A DNA stretch of 28,347 bases from Coemansia sp. RSA 922 (GCA_027577415.1 JANBQS010000180.1:1-28347); one strand, 5' to 3'; shown: positions 8,140-18,269, counted from the stretch's first letter. Notes: generated by a model from the sequence alone, not told the origin. A program made the numbers and translations.

Positions 8140-9798
8140 ATGTTTCTCGGGTGTCGGCGACTGAGCTCGGTGGGACCGAGGGTTTTACGACAGTATACAG
8201 ACATTGCGGCGCAAGTGTGGCAGATCGTGCACCCGTCAGAGTACTCGCAGATCGAGCAGACCAAGGACATAGCGCAGCAGGCACGAGTGCAGGGCGAAGC
8301 CATTGGCGAGCGACTCCGAGCCGACCACAAGCAGCGGCACCAGCGAGCAGTGCTGCAGCTAGACGAGGTCTTCAAAGGGCTTCGCAGCAGCACAGCGCCA
8401 AGCGCATCAGACTTCAGCGCAGTGCTCGAGGGCTACCAGACACTAGAGAGCGCCGGCCAGTGCGTACACGTGCTACAGGCAATGCGCATAGCCGGGCACC
8501 GGGCGACGGCAGCGCAGCTGGGCACGGCGCTGTCGCTGGCAAGCAGCAGCCACTCGACGGCTGCCATCGTCGGCGTCGGCGAGGAAATGCGCGCGTGCGG
8601 CGTGGCCCTGGACGACGGCTCCTACGACAGCCACATGATAGCCAGCCTGGCAGCACGCGGCGCCGCTGAGCACGCATACTCGGTATACGTCGAGGCCCGG
8701 CAGAGGCACCGTGCCATCAGCCGCGCGGCGTACTCGCAGCTGGTCACAGTGCTGGCCGACGCCGGCGAGTGCGATCTGGCAGCCGAGGTGCTGCGCGACG
8801 CCAGCGCTGCGTCAGTGGCACTGGCCGAGCCCACATACCGCGCCCTGCTGCGCGGGGCGGGGCGCGCAATGCACTATGCGGCATACACTGAGGCGTACTC
8901 GCATCTGACGGCGGTGGTCGGCGCGCAGCTGACGGAGACCGACTACTGCGCGGGGCTTGCTGTGGCCGCACGGGCCAAGGACGCAGCGCTGGCTGCGGCT
9001 ATTGTCCGCCGCATGCGTGGCGCCGGGTACCCGCTCGCCGAGTACCACATGGAGCCCATGTTCGATGCGCTGGTGGGCGCCAAGAGGTGGCCGGCGGCAT
9101 TCCGCGCCCTGGCGGCCATGCGCGACGCTGGGTTTGCCACTGCGCCGGCATCGCTGCGGTCGCTCACTCGCGCGCTGACTGTCGACCACCAGCAGGCCGA
9201 GCAGCTGGCCGACTCCGTGTACGCGGATCTTGTCTCTGTTGCGCGTACTGCGCCGCGGGCACTGGACACGACTACGCTCAACGCACTGCTCCTGGGGCTG
9301 TCGCTCTCTGGCTGCGTCGAGGCGGCGGCCGAGCGCCTGCGCCGCTGGTACGCGGAGTTTCCGCGCGACATCGACTCGCACACCGCCGTGCTGCGTGGCT
9401 GCGTGCCGCGCAAAAACATGACGGTCGCTGAGCAGTGCCTCGCGCTGTGTATTGACGGGGACAGGCTTGAGCCGACAAAAACCGTCTATGAGCTTATGAT
9501 CGACGTTGCGCTGCCGCAGTTCAACTACGAAGACGCCTTTGTGTACTTGGACGCTATGAAGGTCCATGGCTTTGCTCCTGACTGGCGGACCTATGCGCGC
9601 ATTGTGAAGCGATGCGCTGTTGTTCGCGATCCCAGAGCCTCAATCGCCTTGGCTGAAATGCGCAGCGCTGGCCATGTTGTGCCGCCGGCGCTTACGGACT
9701 TTGTTAAAAACGCTGGCCGCAGTGCTCGACACTCCCCTAAGCCAGATCACAAACCCGATGACGATGAAGATGACCTGTATTTTGGCTTCAAGCTTTGA
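8140..9798 (+). CDS. Mitochondrial pentatricopeptide-repeat (PPR) type protein, 552 aa
   Basis: The open frame begins upstream at 8062, but that extension is AT-rich with a hydrophobic, Lys-rich translation. The ATG at 8140 gives MFLGCRRLSSVGPRVLRQY, a basic, Ser-containing, acid-free sequence typical of a mitochondrial presequence, so I chose it. The body is a series of paired helices of about 35 residues with PPR-like units: ...YSQLVTVLADAGECDLAAEV (around 205), then units ending VVRRMRGAGY-like (IVRRMRGAGYPL), FRALAAMRDAGF, YLDAMKVHGFAPDWRTYARI and ALAEMRSAGHVVPPA. PPR proteins bind organelle RNA and govern its stability, processing or translation. The C-terminus is acidic (DDDEDDLYFGF). 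Strikingly GC- and Ala-rich compared with neighbouring genes. The exact target is unknown. Confidence 0.8.
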   Translation: MFLGCRRLSSVGPRVLRQYTDIAAQVWQIVHPSEYSQIEQTKDIAQQARVQGEAIGERLRADHKQRHQRAVLQLDEVFKGLRSSTAPSASDFSAVLEGYQTLESAGQCVHVLQAMRIAGHRATAAQLGTALSLASSSHSTAAIVGVGEEMRACGVALDDGSYDSHMIASLAARGAAEHAYSVYVEARQRHRAISRAAYSQLVTVLADAGECDLAAEVLRDASAASVALAEPTYRALLRGAGRAMHYAAYTEAYSHLTAVVGAQLTETDYCAGLAVAARAKDAALAAAIVRRMRGAGYPLAEYHMEPMFDALVGAKRWPAAFRALAAMRDAGFATAPASLRSLTRALTVDHQQAEQLADSVYADLVSVARTAPRALDTTTLNALLLGLSLSGCVEAAAERLRRWYAEFPRDIDSHTAVLRGCVPRKNMTVAEQCLALCIDGDRLEPTKTVYELMIDVALPQFNYEDAFVYLDAMKVHGFAPDWRTYARIVKRCAVVRDPRASIALAEMRSAGHVVPPALTDFVKNAGRSARHSPKPDHKPDDDEDDLYFGFKL

Positions 9799-9856
9799 AA
9801 AAAATAAATAAATTGTCTTTCATTTAATACTATTTTCATCATTTTTTTTCTTTTGC

Positions 9857-11308
9857 ATGGAGCCCTTTCTAAAAACAGTCGCTGAATTGAATAACCCCGA
9901 CCAGCGAGCCTTTCTATATTCTGACCTACACCGTCAGAAAATTGACAACCCAGATGGATACAAAGAAGCTGTAGATTTCTGGTCCCGTTTACTCAACAGA
10001 GCCTGCCAACGCGGTTTACTCTCAACCACAGCACACACCGCCTCTTCGGCAGACAGCGACAACGAAGATGATGATGAAGAAGATGTGCTGGATAGGATAA
10101 ACAAACCACCAGTCGACATGCCATCTGCACTGACGATTGATCGCCGCCTGCTGACTTTGCGACTGGTTTTCCGCGGAGACACACCCATGGGCCTAGACTC
10201 TGTAATAGAAGATATGCAGAGAACGGGTGTGCTGGTACCAGCCGACGACTATTTTGCTCCAGCGCTACGTCGCTGGGCCAGTTGGCTGGCAGCTCGCTTT
10301 CTGCCCCAGGCCATTGCCTCACGAGGGTCGTCGAGTGTCTTGGTGGCTACTGCGTCGGTGCAAGAGGTGGCTACCCGCCTGTTGGCTGCTCACCGTGCGC
10401 GCGTATCATGTCCGCTGACTGACAACATCATGTCTGTTGACGACTTTCGCCGCACTTACGGCCGAGCCCTGGCTCCCGACTCCAAAGCCCCCATGAGCAT
10501 TGTAGACGCACACGTGCTGCTGAAATACCTAGTAGACACACGCCATGCCGCCACCTCTGCCCAGCTCATGGCCCACCCACCAGAGACTACTGGCCGTGGC
10601 ACTGACTTGGTTAAATTTGTGTCAACATCGGCTCTGGCTATAACTGACGCTGATTTTGCCACATACCAGGTCCTATGTACACACCGTATGCTCGCACACC
10701 AAGTATCTGTTCTTGAGACTAGAGTCAGTGACTTGGACGCTGAGGTACGCCAGGCTCTATGCCGCCAGCAACGGTCAATTGCTGCGGCTCGTCTCAGGCT
10801 CAAACGACATATCGAATCGAATATATTGACTAAACGCGTCGCTGCTCTGGAAACTGTCGAGCGTGTTTTGTTACAGTTGCAGCAGACTAGGTCTGATCTC
10901 CAGCTTATGCAGACTCTTAGTGCCGGTACTACGGCGTTGCGTGCGCTTAATGACGAGGCCAAGGAGGTTGACCAGGATTCTGTCGCTGATGCCTGGGAGG
11001 AAGAGGCTATGCGTGCCGCCGAACTTGGTGCTGCTCTCGATGATGTCCAGGCCGTTGTTGTCCCGGATGATCTGGATGTTGAAGATGAGCTCGAGGCTTT
11101 GATTGCAATGGATATTGCTTCTAAAGAGCATGCCAATGACGATGTGGACACTCTTGCTGATAGCATAGGCAAAGTTGAAATCACTGGCGACACGGTCTCC
11201 ACTACTGGTGATGTTGTCACCACTGACGATACTGTAGCTACCGCCGATACTGTCACCTCCACTGACGAACAACAGGATAATAATAGGGTCGCTGTTCCTG
11301 CAGAATAA
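9857..11308 (+). CDS. CHM7: CHM7/CHMP7, ESCRT-III-related nuclear envelope protein, 483 aa
   Basis: CHMP7/Chm7 is recruited by LEM-domain inner nuclear membrane proteins (Heh1/LEM2) and starts ESCRT-III assembly at nuclear envelope holes. The N-terminal half (about 1-230) has the divergent winged-helix region, including FWSRLLNRACQRGLLS at 41-56 and the acidic insert SDNEDDDEED. The Snf7-like core (about 268-400) is helical and basic then acidic: HQVSVLETRVSDLDAEVRQA, then KRHIESNILTKRVAALETVE, then an acidic helix with WEEEAMRAAELG. DVEDELEALIAM at 408-418 resembles an MIT-interacting motif. The last 60 residues are a Thr/Asp-rich low-complexity tail. The ATG lies 58 bases after the PPR stop; it is the first ATG in frame. 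Confidence 0.85.
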   Translation: MEPFLKTVAELNNPDQRAFLYSDLHRQKIDNPDGYKEAVDFWSRLLNRACQRGLLSTTAHTASSADSDNEDDDEEDVLDRINKPPVDMPSALTIDRRLLTLRLVFRGDTPMGLDSVIEDMQRTGVLVPADDYFAPALRRWASWLAARFLPQAIASRGSSSVLVATASVQEVATRLLAAHRARVSCPLTDNIMSVDDFRRTYGRALAPDSKAPMSIVDAHVLLKYLVDTRHAATSAQLMAHPPETTGRGTDLVKFVSTSALAITDADFATYQVLCTHRMLAHQVSVLETRVSDLDAEVRQALCRQQRSIAAARLRLKRHIESNILTKRVAALETVERVLLQLQQTRSDLQLMQTLSAGTTALRALNDEAKEVDQDSVADAWEEEAMRAAELGAALDDVQAVVVPDDLDVEDELEALIAMDIASKEHANDDVDTLADSIGKVEITGDTVSTTGDVVTTDDTVATADTVTSTDEQQDNNRVAVPAE

Positions 11309-11867
11309 CATTGTAAGTGTTCCATCAACTACTTGAATCTATTTCAAAAGAACCTTGCTAAAAGACTACAACAACAAATACCCCTCTGCTTCTTTTGTGT
11401 TTTTTTTTAAACGAGAAGACGAAAGAGTGTTTTTTTAATCCCCTTTTCGCTCCACAAGATTGATTAACCCAAGCGAGGTGTTCGCGGCTCGCCAGTATAC
11501 AAAAAAAGAGAGAGGTGAAATAGACGCGGTAAAAGTATCACAGGTGCGTTGTGCGCGAAATAAGACGTTCGAAATAAGGCGTTCGAAATAAAACGATCGA
11601 TAATCCAGTTAGTCGTTGGAATACCCCCATGTGGTTTAAAGGGTCTGGTGGAGAAGGCCTCGAACCTGTGTGTCCGAACCGAAGAAAAATAAAGAGGGCG
11701 CTATTTGCCAAGGTGACAAGAAAACGCGAGAGAAATAAGAAGAGAAAATAAAGAAAAAAGAACAAACCCCCCCCCCCCCATACATGGCGCTAGCTCTTCC
11801 CACTGTCCAAAAGAAAAAGAGGAGTAGAAAGAAAGTGCCAAAAGCATATAATAGGCATTTTTTTAGT
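11309..11867. other. Convergent intergenic region, no gene seen
   Basis: Lies between the 3' ends of CHM7 and the Edc1-like gene, so it should hold both terminators. It contains T/A runs, a 14-base tandem repeat (listed separately) and a run of 13 C at 11767-11779, which is unusual in this AT-rich setting and prone to length error. Confidence 0.5.
11556..11597. repeat. Short tandem repeat, 14-base unit, three copies
   Basis: Units cgaaataagacgtt (11556-11569), cgaaataaggcgtt (11570-11583) and cgaaataaaacgat (11584-11597) follow each other without gaps, and the next bases begin cgataat. Sits in the convergent gap between two genes. No known function. Confidence 0.85.
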
Positions 11868-13013
11868 TTAGACAGGGGTTAGCTGGTGCACCACAACAGG
11901 GTCGACAGTGGCAGGACGGTTCTGAGACATTTCCTTGATTAGACGCAGCTTCTGGAACATACTCGCCATGTCAGTAGCTGGCTGCGCTAAGTCAAGAGTA
12001 GTCGAGAAATGATTAGCTCTAGCACCACCAATAGCCAGCATCTGTTCTAACTGACGCGAGCGCTCACCCAAAGTAATATTAACTGGGGGCTGCTGCTGGC
12101 TGAGAATACGGTCGGCGCTAACTGGTACAGAAGCTGCCATAGCAAAAACGTCTTCGTCGCGCATATACATCGCACTATTGCGGTTGGACCCTGGCGAAGG
12201 CGACAGAGTGGGAACCTGGAATGGTGGAGGTGATGCTGCTGACGATGGCGAAATCAAGAACGATGGTGGTAGTGGGAGCGTGGCGGGTGCTGGCGAATTG
12301 TTGAACGATGCTCCCGCATAGTGGTTGGACCTGGGGCTGCCACCGCGCCCGGGGACGACGCTATGAGGTGTCATCATGGCGTGGCCTACACGAGGAGTCG
12401 GGCTGTAGATGGTAGCAGGCCCACTTGTCGTGCGTGCCGGCGTCTGCTGTTGGGGGCTGGGCTGGAACTGGAGCTTGTTGGGGCGACGTGTAGGCGTGTG
12501 CACAACAGCGTCTGTCGTACGAGGAGGCGAGTCCTGTGGACGACGGTTGCGCTTGGCCGAAGAGCGTCCACCCACAGGGTTCTGAGCAGGGGTCTGTGCG
12601 GGGCTGGCAAAACGAGCCAACAGCTCTTGTTGTTCGACTTCGGGAGCGGCTCTCGTCAGTAGCGAAACTTTAGGTACCTGTTTGGCTTGCTTGCGAGTAC
12701 CCCTGGACGACTTTTTTGTCGGCGTCACTGTAGCTTGTGAATCTGTCGCAGACTCATCAGCGGAAGTGGCGGCAGAGCGTTGGTTGGAATTTTGTTTCCC
12801 CCGGTTTGACTGACGAGTATGTTTCTGAGACGGTGGGTTACGTGCCGCGCTGTCCTTATTCCGTGGCTGCTGTCCATGTCGTGAGGGGCTTGATACGGGT
12901 TGCGAAACCTTGGGTGTAGAGAATGTTGCTGAATCTGGTTTCGTATTGCTCATTGATGAATTCGAACGGCGAGAGCCCATGTGAATGTGTTGAGTGGAAG
13001 ACATGCTAGGCAT
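11868..13013 (-). CDS. Edc1/PNRC-type mRNA decapping activator-like protein, 381 aa
   Basis: Most of the protein is disordered: Ser, Pro, Thr, Gln and Arg rich with many SP/TP sites. The recognisable part is at residues 232-252: Tyr-Ala-Gly-Ala-Ser-Phe (YAGASF), then SPAPATLPLPPSF. In Edc1/Edc2 and human PNRC2 the YAG-x-x-F element activates Dcp2 and the LP-x-P element binds the EVH1 domain of Dcp1. Thus the protein probably acts in the cytoplasm or P-bodies to stimulate decapping. A second conserved-looking segment, ITLGERSRQLEQMLAIGG (313-330), could be a further binding helix. The frame is open upstream to 13493, but that part is homopolymeric, so I use the ATG at 13011-13013 (another follows at 13002-13004). 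No intron is needed. Confidence 0.7.
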   Translation of the reverse strand: MPSMSSTQHIHMGSRRSNSSMSNTKPDSATFSTPKVSQPVSSPSRHGQQPRNKDSAARNPPSQKHTRQSNRGKQNSNQRSAATSADESATDSQATVTPTKKSSRGTRKQAKQVPKVSLLTRAAPEVEQQELLARFASPAQTPAQNPVGGRSSAKRNRRPQDSPPRTTDAVVHTPTRRPNKLQFQPSPQQQTPARTTSGPATIYSPTPRVGHAMMTPHSVVPGRGGSPRSNHYAGASFNNSPAPATLPLPPSFLISPSSAASPPPFQVPTLSPSPGSNRNSAMYMRDEDVFAMAASVPVSADRILSQQQPPVNITLGERSRQLEQMLAIGGARANHFSTTLDLAQPATDMASMFQKLRLIKEMSQNRPATVDPVVVHQLTPV

Positions 13014-13925
13014 ATAAAAAAGGGAGAGGAGAAAGTACAGAGTACAAAAATATAAAAGAGGTCCCTGAGGGTAAAGAAATAAAAAAAATAGCGAAAGAAT
13101 AAAAATAAAGAATAAAAGGTAGTTTGCAGTCAAGAGTGAAAATTCGAAAGAAAGGAGGAAAAGAGCAGGTGACTGTTGGGGAAGGGGGAAGGCAAATTGC
13201 GGACAAAGACGGGTAAAAAATGTTTTTATAAGTAAGAGATTGCTTTTAGGTATGTAGAAAGGCACGACGACACTACTCTGGTCATCTCTGTTTGGGTTGT
13301 ATTCTTCGCGGTACCTTCCAGAAAAGGAGTATAATAAAAAGGAATTTAAAGATCTTTTGCTCAAAAGGAAAGCGGAAAGAAAAAAGGGAAAATTGTATAC
13401 TCGTGTCTTTTTTTTTTTTTTTTTTTTATCGCCTCCCCCCACATTTTTTTTCCTTTCTGTTTCCAGCCAATCACCAATTTCCTCATCTGACAAGCCTCGG
13501 GGTGGGGTTTTATGTCATGTCTGCCAAAAGTCGCCATCTCCGCCTCTCCGCTTCTCGCTCCGAGATTGGGTTGGGTTGGGTGACACATGATGTCCAGTAC
13601 ATGCATAAACTTGGGCTCCTCCCCAAAGACTAAACTTAGCCCTGAGCTAAGGCGTCAGAGATAGAGAGAGCCCGCACGGTGTGTTATTGTCAGGGAGCAC
13701 GCCATTGTTATCGAACAAAGCTAATGCAATCAAGAGCAAGTGGCAACAAGAACTGTAAACATCATAACAGACACTGCTCAAAAGTATTGTTGGTCAAATG
13801 TGAGCATATATCCAAGCCAATTTCATAACCTCGTTCTGAATTCCGTATTGTTTGGCGCATTTGACAGAAAAAAAAAAAAAGATTAATGTGAGTAAAGCCA
13901 CCACAACAAACAGATAAACGGTCGT
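13014..13925. other. Intergenic region with T20 tract and small hairpin
   Basis: Between the start of the Edc1-like gene and the 3' end of NOT4. It holds purine/pyrimidine-rich low-complexity DNA, a 20-base T run at 13408-13427, and a perfect 6-bp inverted repeat CTTAGC-CCTGA-GCTAAG at 13635-13651. The open frame that crosses 13014-13493 on the minus strand is read as 5' UTR/promoter rather than protein. No RNA gene recognised. Confidence 0.5.
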
Positions 13926-16900
13926 TTACACGCTACCAGCCGCCGAAAAGCCAAAGCCAGTTGCTTTGTCCATACCGCCCGACGGGCTAGTGCTTCCGTT
14001 GGCTAGCGCCCACATTGCTGACTGGTTCTGCCCGATCACCGTACTCAGCTGAGCCTGCAAATCGCGCGCCTCTCGCCGAGCTGCATCCAGCTTGCGCTCA
14101 ATGTCGCTCAGCATCATTTTTCCACTCACATAAGTGCTGCCACTTGTTGGAAGAGGCGCAATAGCAGCAGTAGCATTGCCGGCACTTACTGCTGCCGCTG
14201 CTTCCATCTTGGCGCGTCGCAAGAGCTCGCCAAACAGTCCGGTTGTTGGAAGCCCAGGTGGTACGCCGTTAACCATGTTGCCATTATTACCGGTCTCCAC
14301 CTCACTCTCGCTCTTCTCGTCTACTGGCGATTGTGCGTTGTTTTCAATGCCACCGCCTGACTGGATTTGTTGCTGCTGCTGAGGGGCATTGCTGGGCACT
14401 CCGTCGGGCGAAAAGTGGTTGAGGAACCTCGACCGCCCGCTGCTGTTAGCGCTGCGCGATACCATAGTCGGCTGCATCTGACCCACGTATCCGCCAGCAC
14501 TGTCCGCCGACTGAGGCGACAGGATTCCAGGTGGAAGACCCACAGGCGAAGTTGGCCCACTGCCGACGTTTACTCGTCCCATGTGCATAATCGCAGGGTC
14601 AGCAAACCCACTCCCGCCAGCGCTAGTATTCAACCCCAATGGCATAACATTGCGCCCCATGGCCATCTGTGGCTGCTGCTGTTGCATGCGAGCTTGTCCC
14701 AGTGCGCTATTGTATACCGGCGACCCAGCAACGCCCATCGGCTCAATACCCGGCGGAGCCATGCCGCCAGAACCAATGCTGCCGCGGTGTACCATCGGCT
14801 GTGACATGAACGACATCGATGCGGGTCCTGCTTGGCTGCCCATTGCTGCCAGTGGAGAGGAGCCCTCGCCTTGGCCCAAGTGCAAGCGAGCAAGTAGACT
14901 GCTGAGGACATTAGGATCGCCACGGCCGCGCGCTTGTTGCTGCTGGATGGCAGCTTGTTGCATATTGCCCATCGACGCATTGCTGGCCATTGCCTGCATC
15001 GAATTCATACTAACCGGCGGCGCCGCATAGGACGAAAGAATCGCTGGGTCTTGGTAGCCATGGTATTGCTGCGACTGGGACATGGGATAGTGAGACGCTG
15101 GTAGGCCAGACTCTCCACTAGCACCTGAAACATCAAGTCCGCTTGAGGTTTGGCCCATCAGCCGTGACAGAAGAGTATTGGAGCTACCTCCAATCACACC
15201 GCCAGGTGGCGTGCCCGAACCAAGCATCGGTAGTGCACTAGACTCTGTCGCACGCATCAAGTCCGACCGCTGTCTGCCACCAAATCCAGGCGGTGGATGC
15301 GGTACAGCATATCCGTCGCCTTGTTGCCCACCGCCGCCCCATTGTCTACCATAGTCGTTCTGGATGGGTGTCGAAAACATTCCCAGATCGCGTGACGACA
15401 TAAACGAGCCCGCCGGCGGTCCATGCTGCTGTTGCTGCTGGTGATGGACATTCTTATCGCCGGGCCCTCTACCAAGCACAGACTGCAACTCAGCCTGCGC
15501 GCTAGCTTCATCAGCATGGACAAAGTCCCACCGCGACCGTTGGCGCGAAAACGCACCAAGCCCACCTGTCGATGATGGCGCCTCTCCGAGCGAGCCCATG
15601 GGCGGAGGGCCCAGGGCAGGCGGACCAGCAAGCACAGACGAGAGCGACGCTGGAGCGTATCCACCCGGCATCATTCCCAACCGACCCCACTGCGCATTGG
15701 GCTGGCCTCCGAACACGCTGAACTGAGGGGCAGAGTCCATTCGGCCATAACCAGCAGAAGTGACATCGTTACTACCCATTCCCATGGGCGGGAAGAGCAG
15801 CGGATCCACTGACGACACTGGGTATCCCGCTGGGTTCCTAATCCCACCGACGTGGCCGTCAAACACAGCTGCACTGCCGCTGCCACCGGCTCCAGAAAAT
15901 GCAGGCATATTGCTGGTTGGCGGCGTAGAGACCTTGGCGTTGAGTTGCGCAAAGAGCGAATCAGTAATCGACTGGAATGAAAGCGCGCTGCTCGTGTGGT
16001 TTCCAGCTTGAATGGCATCGTAACCAGCAGTACTCTGCTCTTGACTTTCGGTCTGCAAGACATGGCCCTCCGGTGCACCAATGGCGCTTTGATCGTATGC
16101 GGCTGTAGCGGGCACAACGGTCAGGGGCTGCTTAGTTGGCTCTGTGCTCGGCTCGATGACAGGCTGTTCAGGTACGGCATCGCTAATCGATGCTGGAGCG
16201 GGTACCTCGGCATCAGCTGTATCGGCTTCTTGGACAGTAGTACCAGCAGCAGACACTGGCTCAATTTCTTCCAGCTGGGGCTGAGAGAGCTTTCCGACTG
16301 GCGCGTTAGACGCCGAGGCACTCGCCGCACTAGCACTAGCAGCCGCCGCAACAATAGCAGTGGCCTTGGGTGTTGCTTTAGACGCTGCCAATTTACGCTT
16401 TCTGTCGGTCTCAGAGTCGACGTCGATGTCGGTCTCCGTGTCGCCGTCGCCGTCAATATCCTCAGCATCGACTTGTCGGGCTTGTTTTTGTTGCGCCCGA
16501 GTCTGGTGCCGCTGTTGGTGTTTACGCTCGCGACTTAGCTGCTGCAAGGTCGGGTGATGCTGTATTCCAGCGCCAGAGGCCGGTGTAGCTGCCGCATCCG
16601 ACGTAGCAGCCGCCGTTGTTGCAGTGGCAGTCTTGGCTCTATCACGCGTGCTGACTGAAGAAGCAGAGAGCATTGTTGGAGATATGCTTGACCCAGGCAC
16701 CGCCACCGCCACTGCCGGTGCTGCCGCCGCACCACTGGGTTTTGCGGCTATTGTCGAAGCACCAGCAGCCTTGTTGCGCGATGCTGGGATCATACGCAGC
16801 GTCATCGTGCCACCGGTGTCTGAGCGACGGGGCTTGGGCTCTGGTGGCTCGTTGGTAGCCTTTTTGGACATCGCACGAGCTGCCCAAGATGCGGTGGCTG

Positions 16901-18269
16901 GTAAAGCGGATCCTGAGCCTCCGTCACCGTCGGTGGTGTGAGGCTCAACGCTTCTCGGACGCAGGGCGCTCAACTCCGAGGCCTTGCGCAAGCGTGTAGC
17001 TGCATTAGTAGCCGCCATGGACAGCTGAGCGTGTGGTACCGCTGCTGCAGCCGTTGTTACCGCGCTCTGCGGCCTGTTGTTCTGGAAGCCAGGAAGAGAG
17101 CTAACAGAGACTGCTGCTGACGCTGTCGCACGCCCACCTGCTTGGTGCGTGTTGGGCGACTGGTTGATGGCGCGGCCAGCCGGATAGTCATCATCATGGT
17201 CAAAGGCCTCTCTCGGAACGTCCCTGAGCTCGGCGCGATTTGCAGCCAAGTCCTCCTTTGTAAAGCTGTCTGCCTCCTCGCCTGGCTCATGCAAGTACAT
17301 GCATCCTGGATTTTGGCATGGGATGCTCCGCAGATAATAAGAGCAGTACTTTGTCGTGCCAAACGTGGCGCGCAACACGCGACCATCTAGCAAGCTGCCA
17401 TCAACCGCATTGATCGCACGAGTCGCTTCTTCCTTGGTCGCGTATGTGACATAGACGCCAACACTTGGATGCTGTGGGTTGCTGGTGGTGCTACTACCAC
17501 CGCTGCCATTTTGTCGTCGGTTGATTACGATCTTGTTGATCCGACCGAACTGCCCAAAGTAGTCGTGGCTTCGTAAGGTCTACTCGCGTATACAGAAAAT
17601 AGTGAGTTAGTGATATGCGCGCGTTAAAGGCAACATCAACTATCTAAACGCATATATGGATGGTACTTACGCTTACATCGTCCGTCGCCAAGTTGTTTGG
17701 AAGGCCAATAACGTAGACAAGGTTTTTCTGGACCACCCTGACGTTGGCCAAGTGTCGACGATTGTTGCTTTCGATCTCGCGTTTTTCGCGCTCCTTGGCC
17801 TTCTTTTCGTTTTTGAGCTTTGCGACTCTACTTGGGTAAACATAGTCACGAGAAGGAAGGATGGATATTAGATTTCACGTCAACATGGGAGAACAGGTGA
17901 CAACATGTCAGTTATGATGTTTGAGTGTGAAAAAAATGGGTTACCACCACGGAGTATACTTACTGTGCAGGCGAGATGGGCTTCCAGCGCGGTGTTTGCT
18001 CCGCATACAAGCGACGACAAGCTGGACAGCGCCCGCCATAGTCCTCCGAGATGCGATTATGACAGAATCGGCAAATCTACACCAAGGCAAATGTGAAAAG
18101 TGGTTTGGTTAGTAAGCTGTGCTGGTTGTCGTGAATGTGAATGTAAACGACGGGTCAGTTGTATACTTGCCTGGTAGCCGCATTCGCACGGGAAGAAACC
18201 GCGATCGTCAATGTCCATCTCTTCCATGCAAAGAGGACATTCCCAATCGTCAGAATCAGAGCTGCTCAT
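13926..18269 (-). CDS. NOT4: NOT4 (CNOT4) RING/RRM E3 ubiquitin ligase of CCR4-NOT, four exons, 1340 aa
   Basis: Exons on the minus strand: 18171-18269, 17964-18076, 17671-17827 and 13926-17579; they join in frame to exactly 1341 codons. NOT4 ubiquitinates ribosomal and other substrates and links CCR4-NOT to stalled ribosomes. The C4C4 RING uses Cys11, 14, 28, 30, 35, 38, 50 and 53 (ECPLCMEEMD, FFPCECGYQ, CPACRRLY). A basic linker (KLKNEKKAKEREKREIE) leads to the RRM (about 106-195: NLVYVIGLP, then HDYFGQFGRINKIVINRR). A CCCH finger follows with Cys202, Cys211, Cys216 and His220, then LHEPGEEADSF. These match yeast and human NOT4 nearly residue for residue. From about 260 to 1340 the tail is low-complexity (Ala/Ser, then Gln/Gly/Pro/Met-rich), about twice the total length of yeast or human proteins. 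A helical segment (IERKLDAARREARDLQAQL) lies near the C-terminus. Confidence 0.95.
17580..17670 (-). other. NOT4 intron 3, GT-AG, 91 bases
   Basis: Donor AGC|GTAAGT, acceptor GAGTAG|ACC (phase 0). Splicing joins NNLATDDVS to TLRSHDYFGQFG inside the RRM. An alternative donor six bases earlier (GAT|GTAAGC) would remove two residues and is also in frame. Confidence 0.85.
17828..17963 (-). other. NOT4 intron 2, GT-AG, 136 bases
   Basis: Donor CA|GTAAGTAT, acceptor CAAGTAG|A. Splicing joins SPAQ to VAKLKNEKK and keeps the NOT4 linker in frame (phase 2). Confidence 0.88.
18077..18170 (-). other. NOT4 intron 1, GC-AG type, 94 bases
   Basis: The exon ends GGC TAC CAG and the intron begins GCAAGTATAC; it ends GGTGTAG before ATT TGC CGA. 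Joining there gives CGYQ-ICRFC, exactly the conserved RING sequence of NOT4 (CGYQICQFC in yeast). The nearby GT (four bases on) would break the frame. CAG|GCAAGT is the usual strong context for GC donors. Confidence 0.88.

Noticed and set aside
8151..9567. Long antisense and alternative-frame ORFs over the PPR gene
   Set aside because: Consequence of few stop codons in GC-rich DNA; only the PPR frame has repeat structure.
11640..11700. tRNA-like B-box (ggttcgaggcc) on the minus strand
   Set aside because: The flanking bases do not pair as a T-stem and no matching A-box, anticodon arm or acceptor stem could be built.
13014..13493. 160-residue N-terminal extension of the Edc1-like protein
   Set aside because: Open by chance in homopolymer-rich DNA; its translation is poly-Lys and Phe/Leu-rich low complexity, and a good ATG lies at 13011-13013.
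13565..13580. Telomere-like gggttgggttgggtg
   Set aside because: Only about three short units inside a gene-dense region; no array.
14134..17390. Plus-strand ORFs across NOT4
   Set aside because: Antisense shadows of the low-complexity NOT4 tail, with no recognisable domain.
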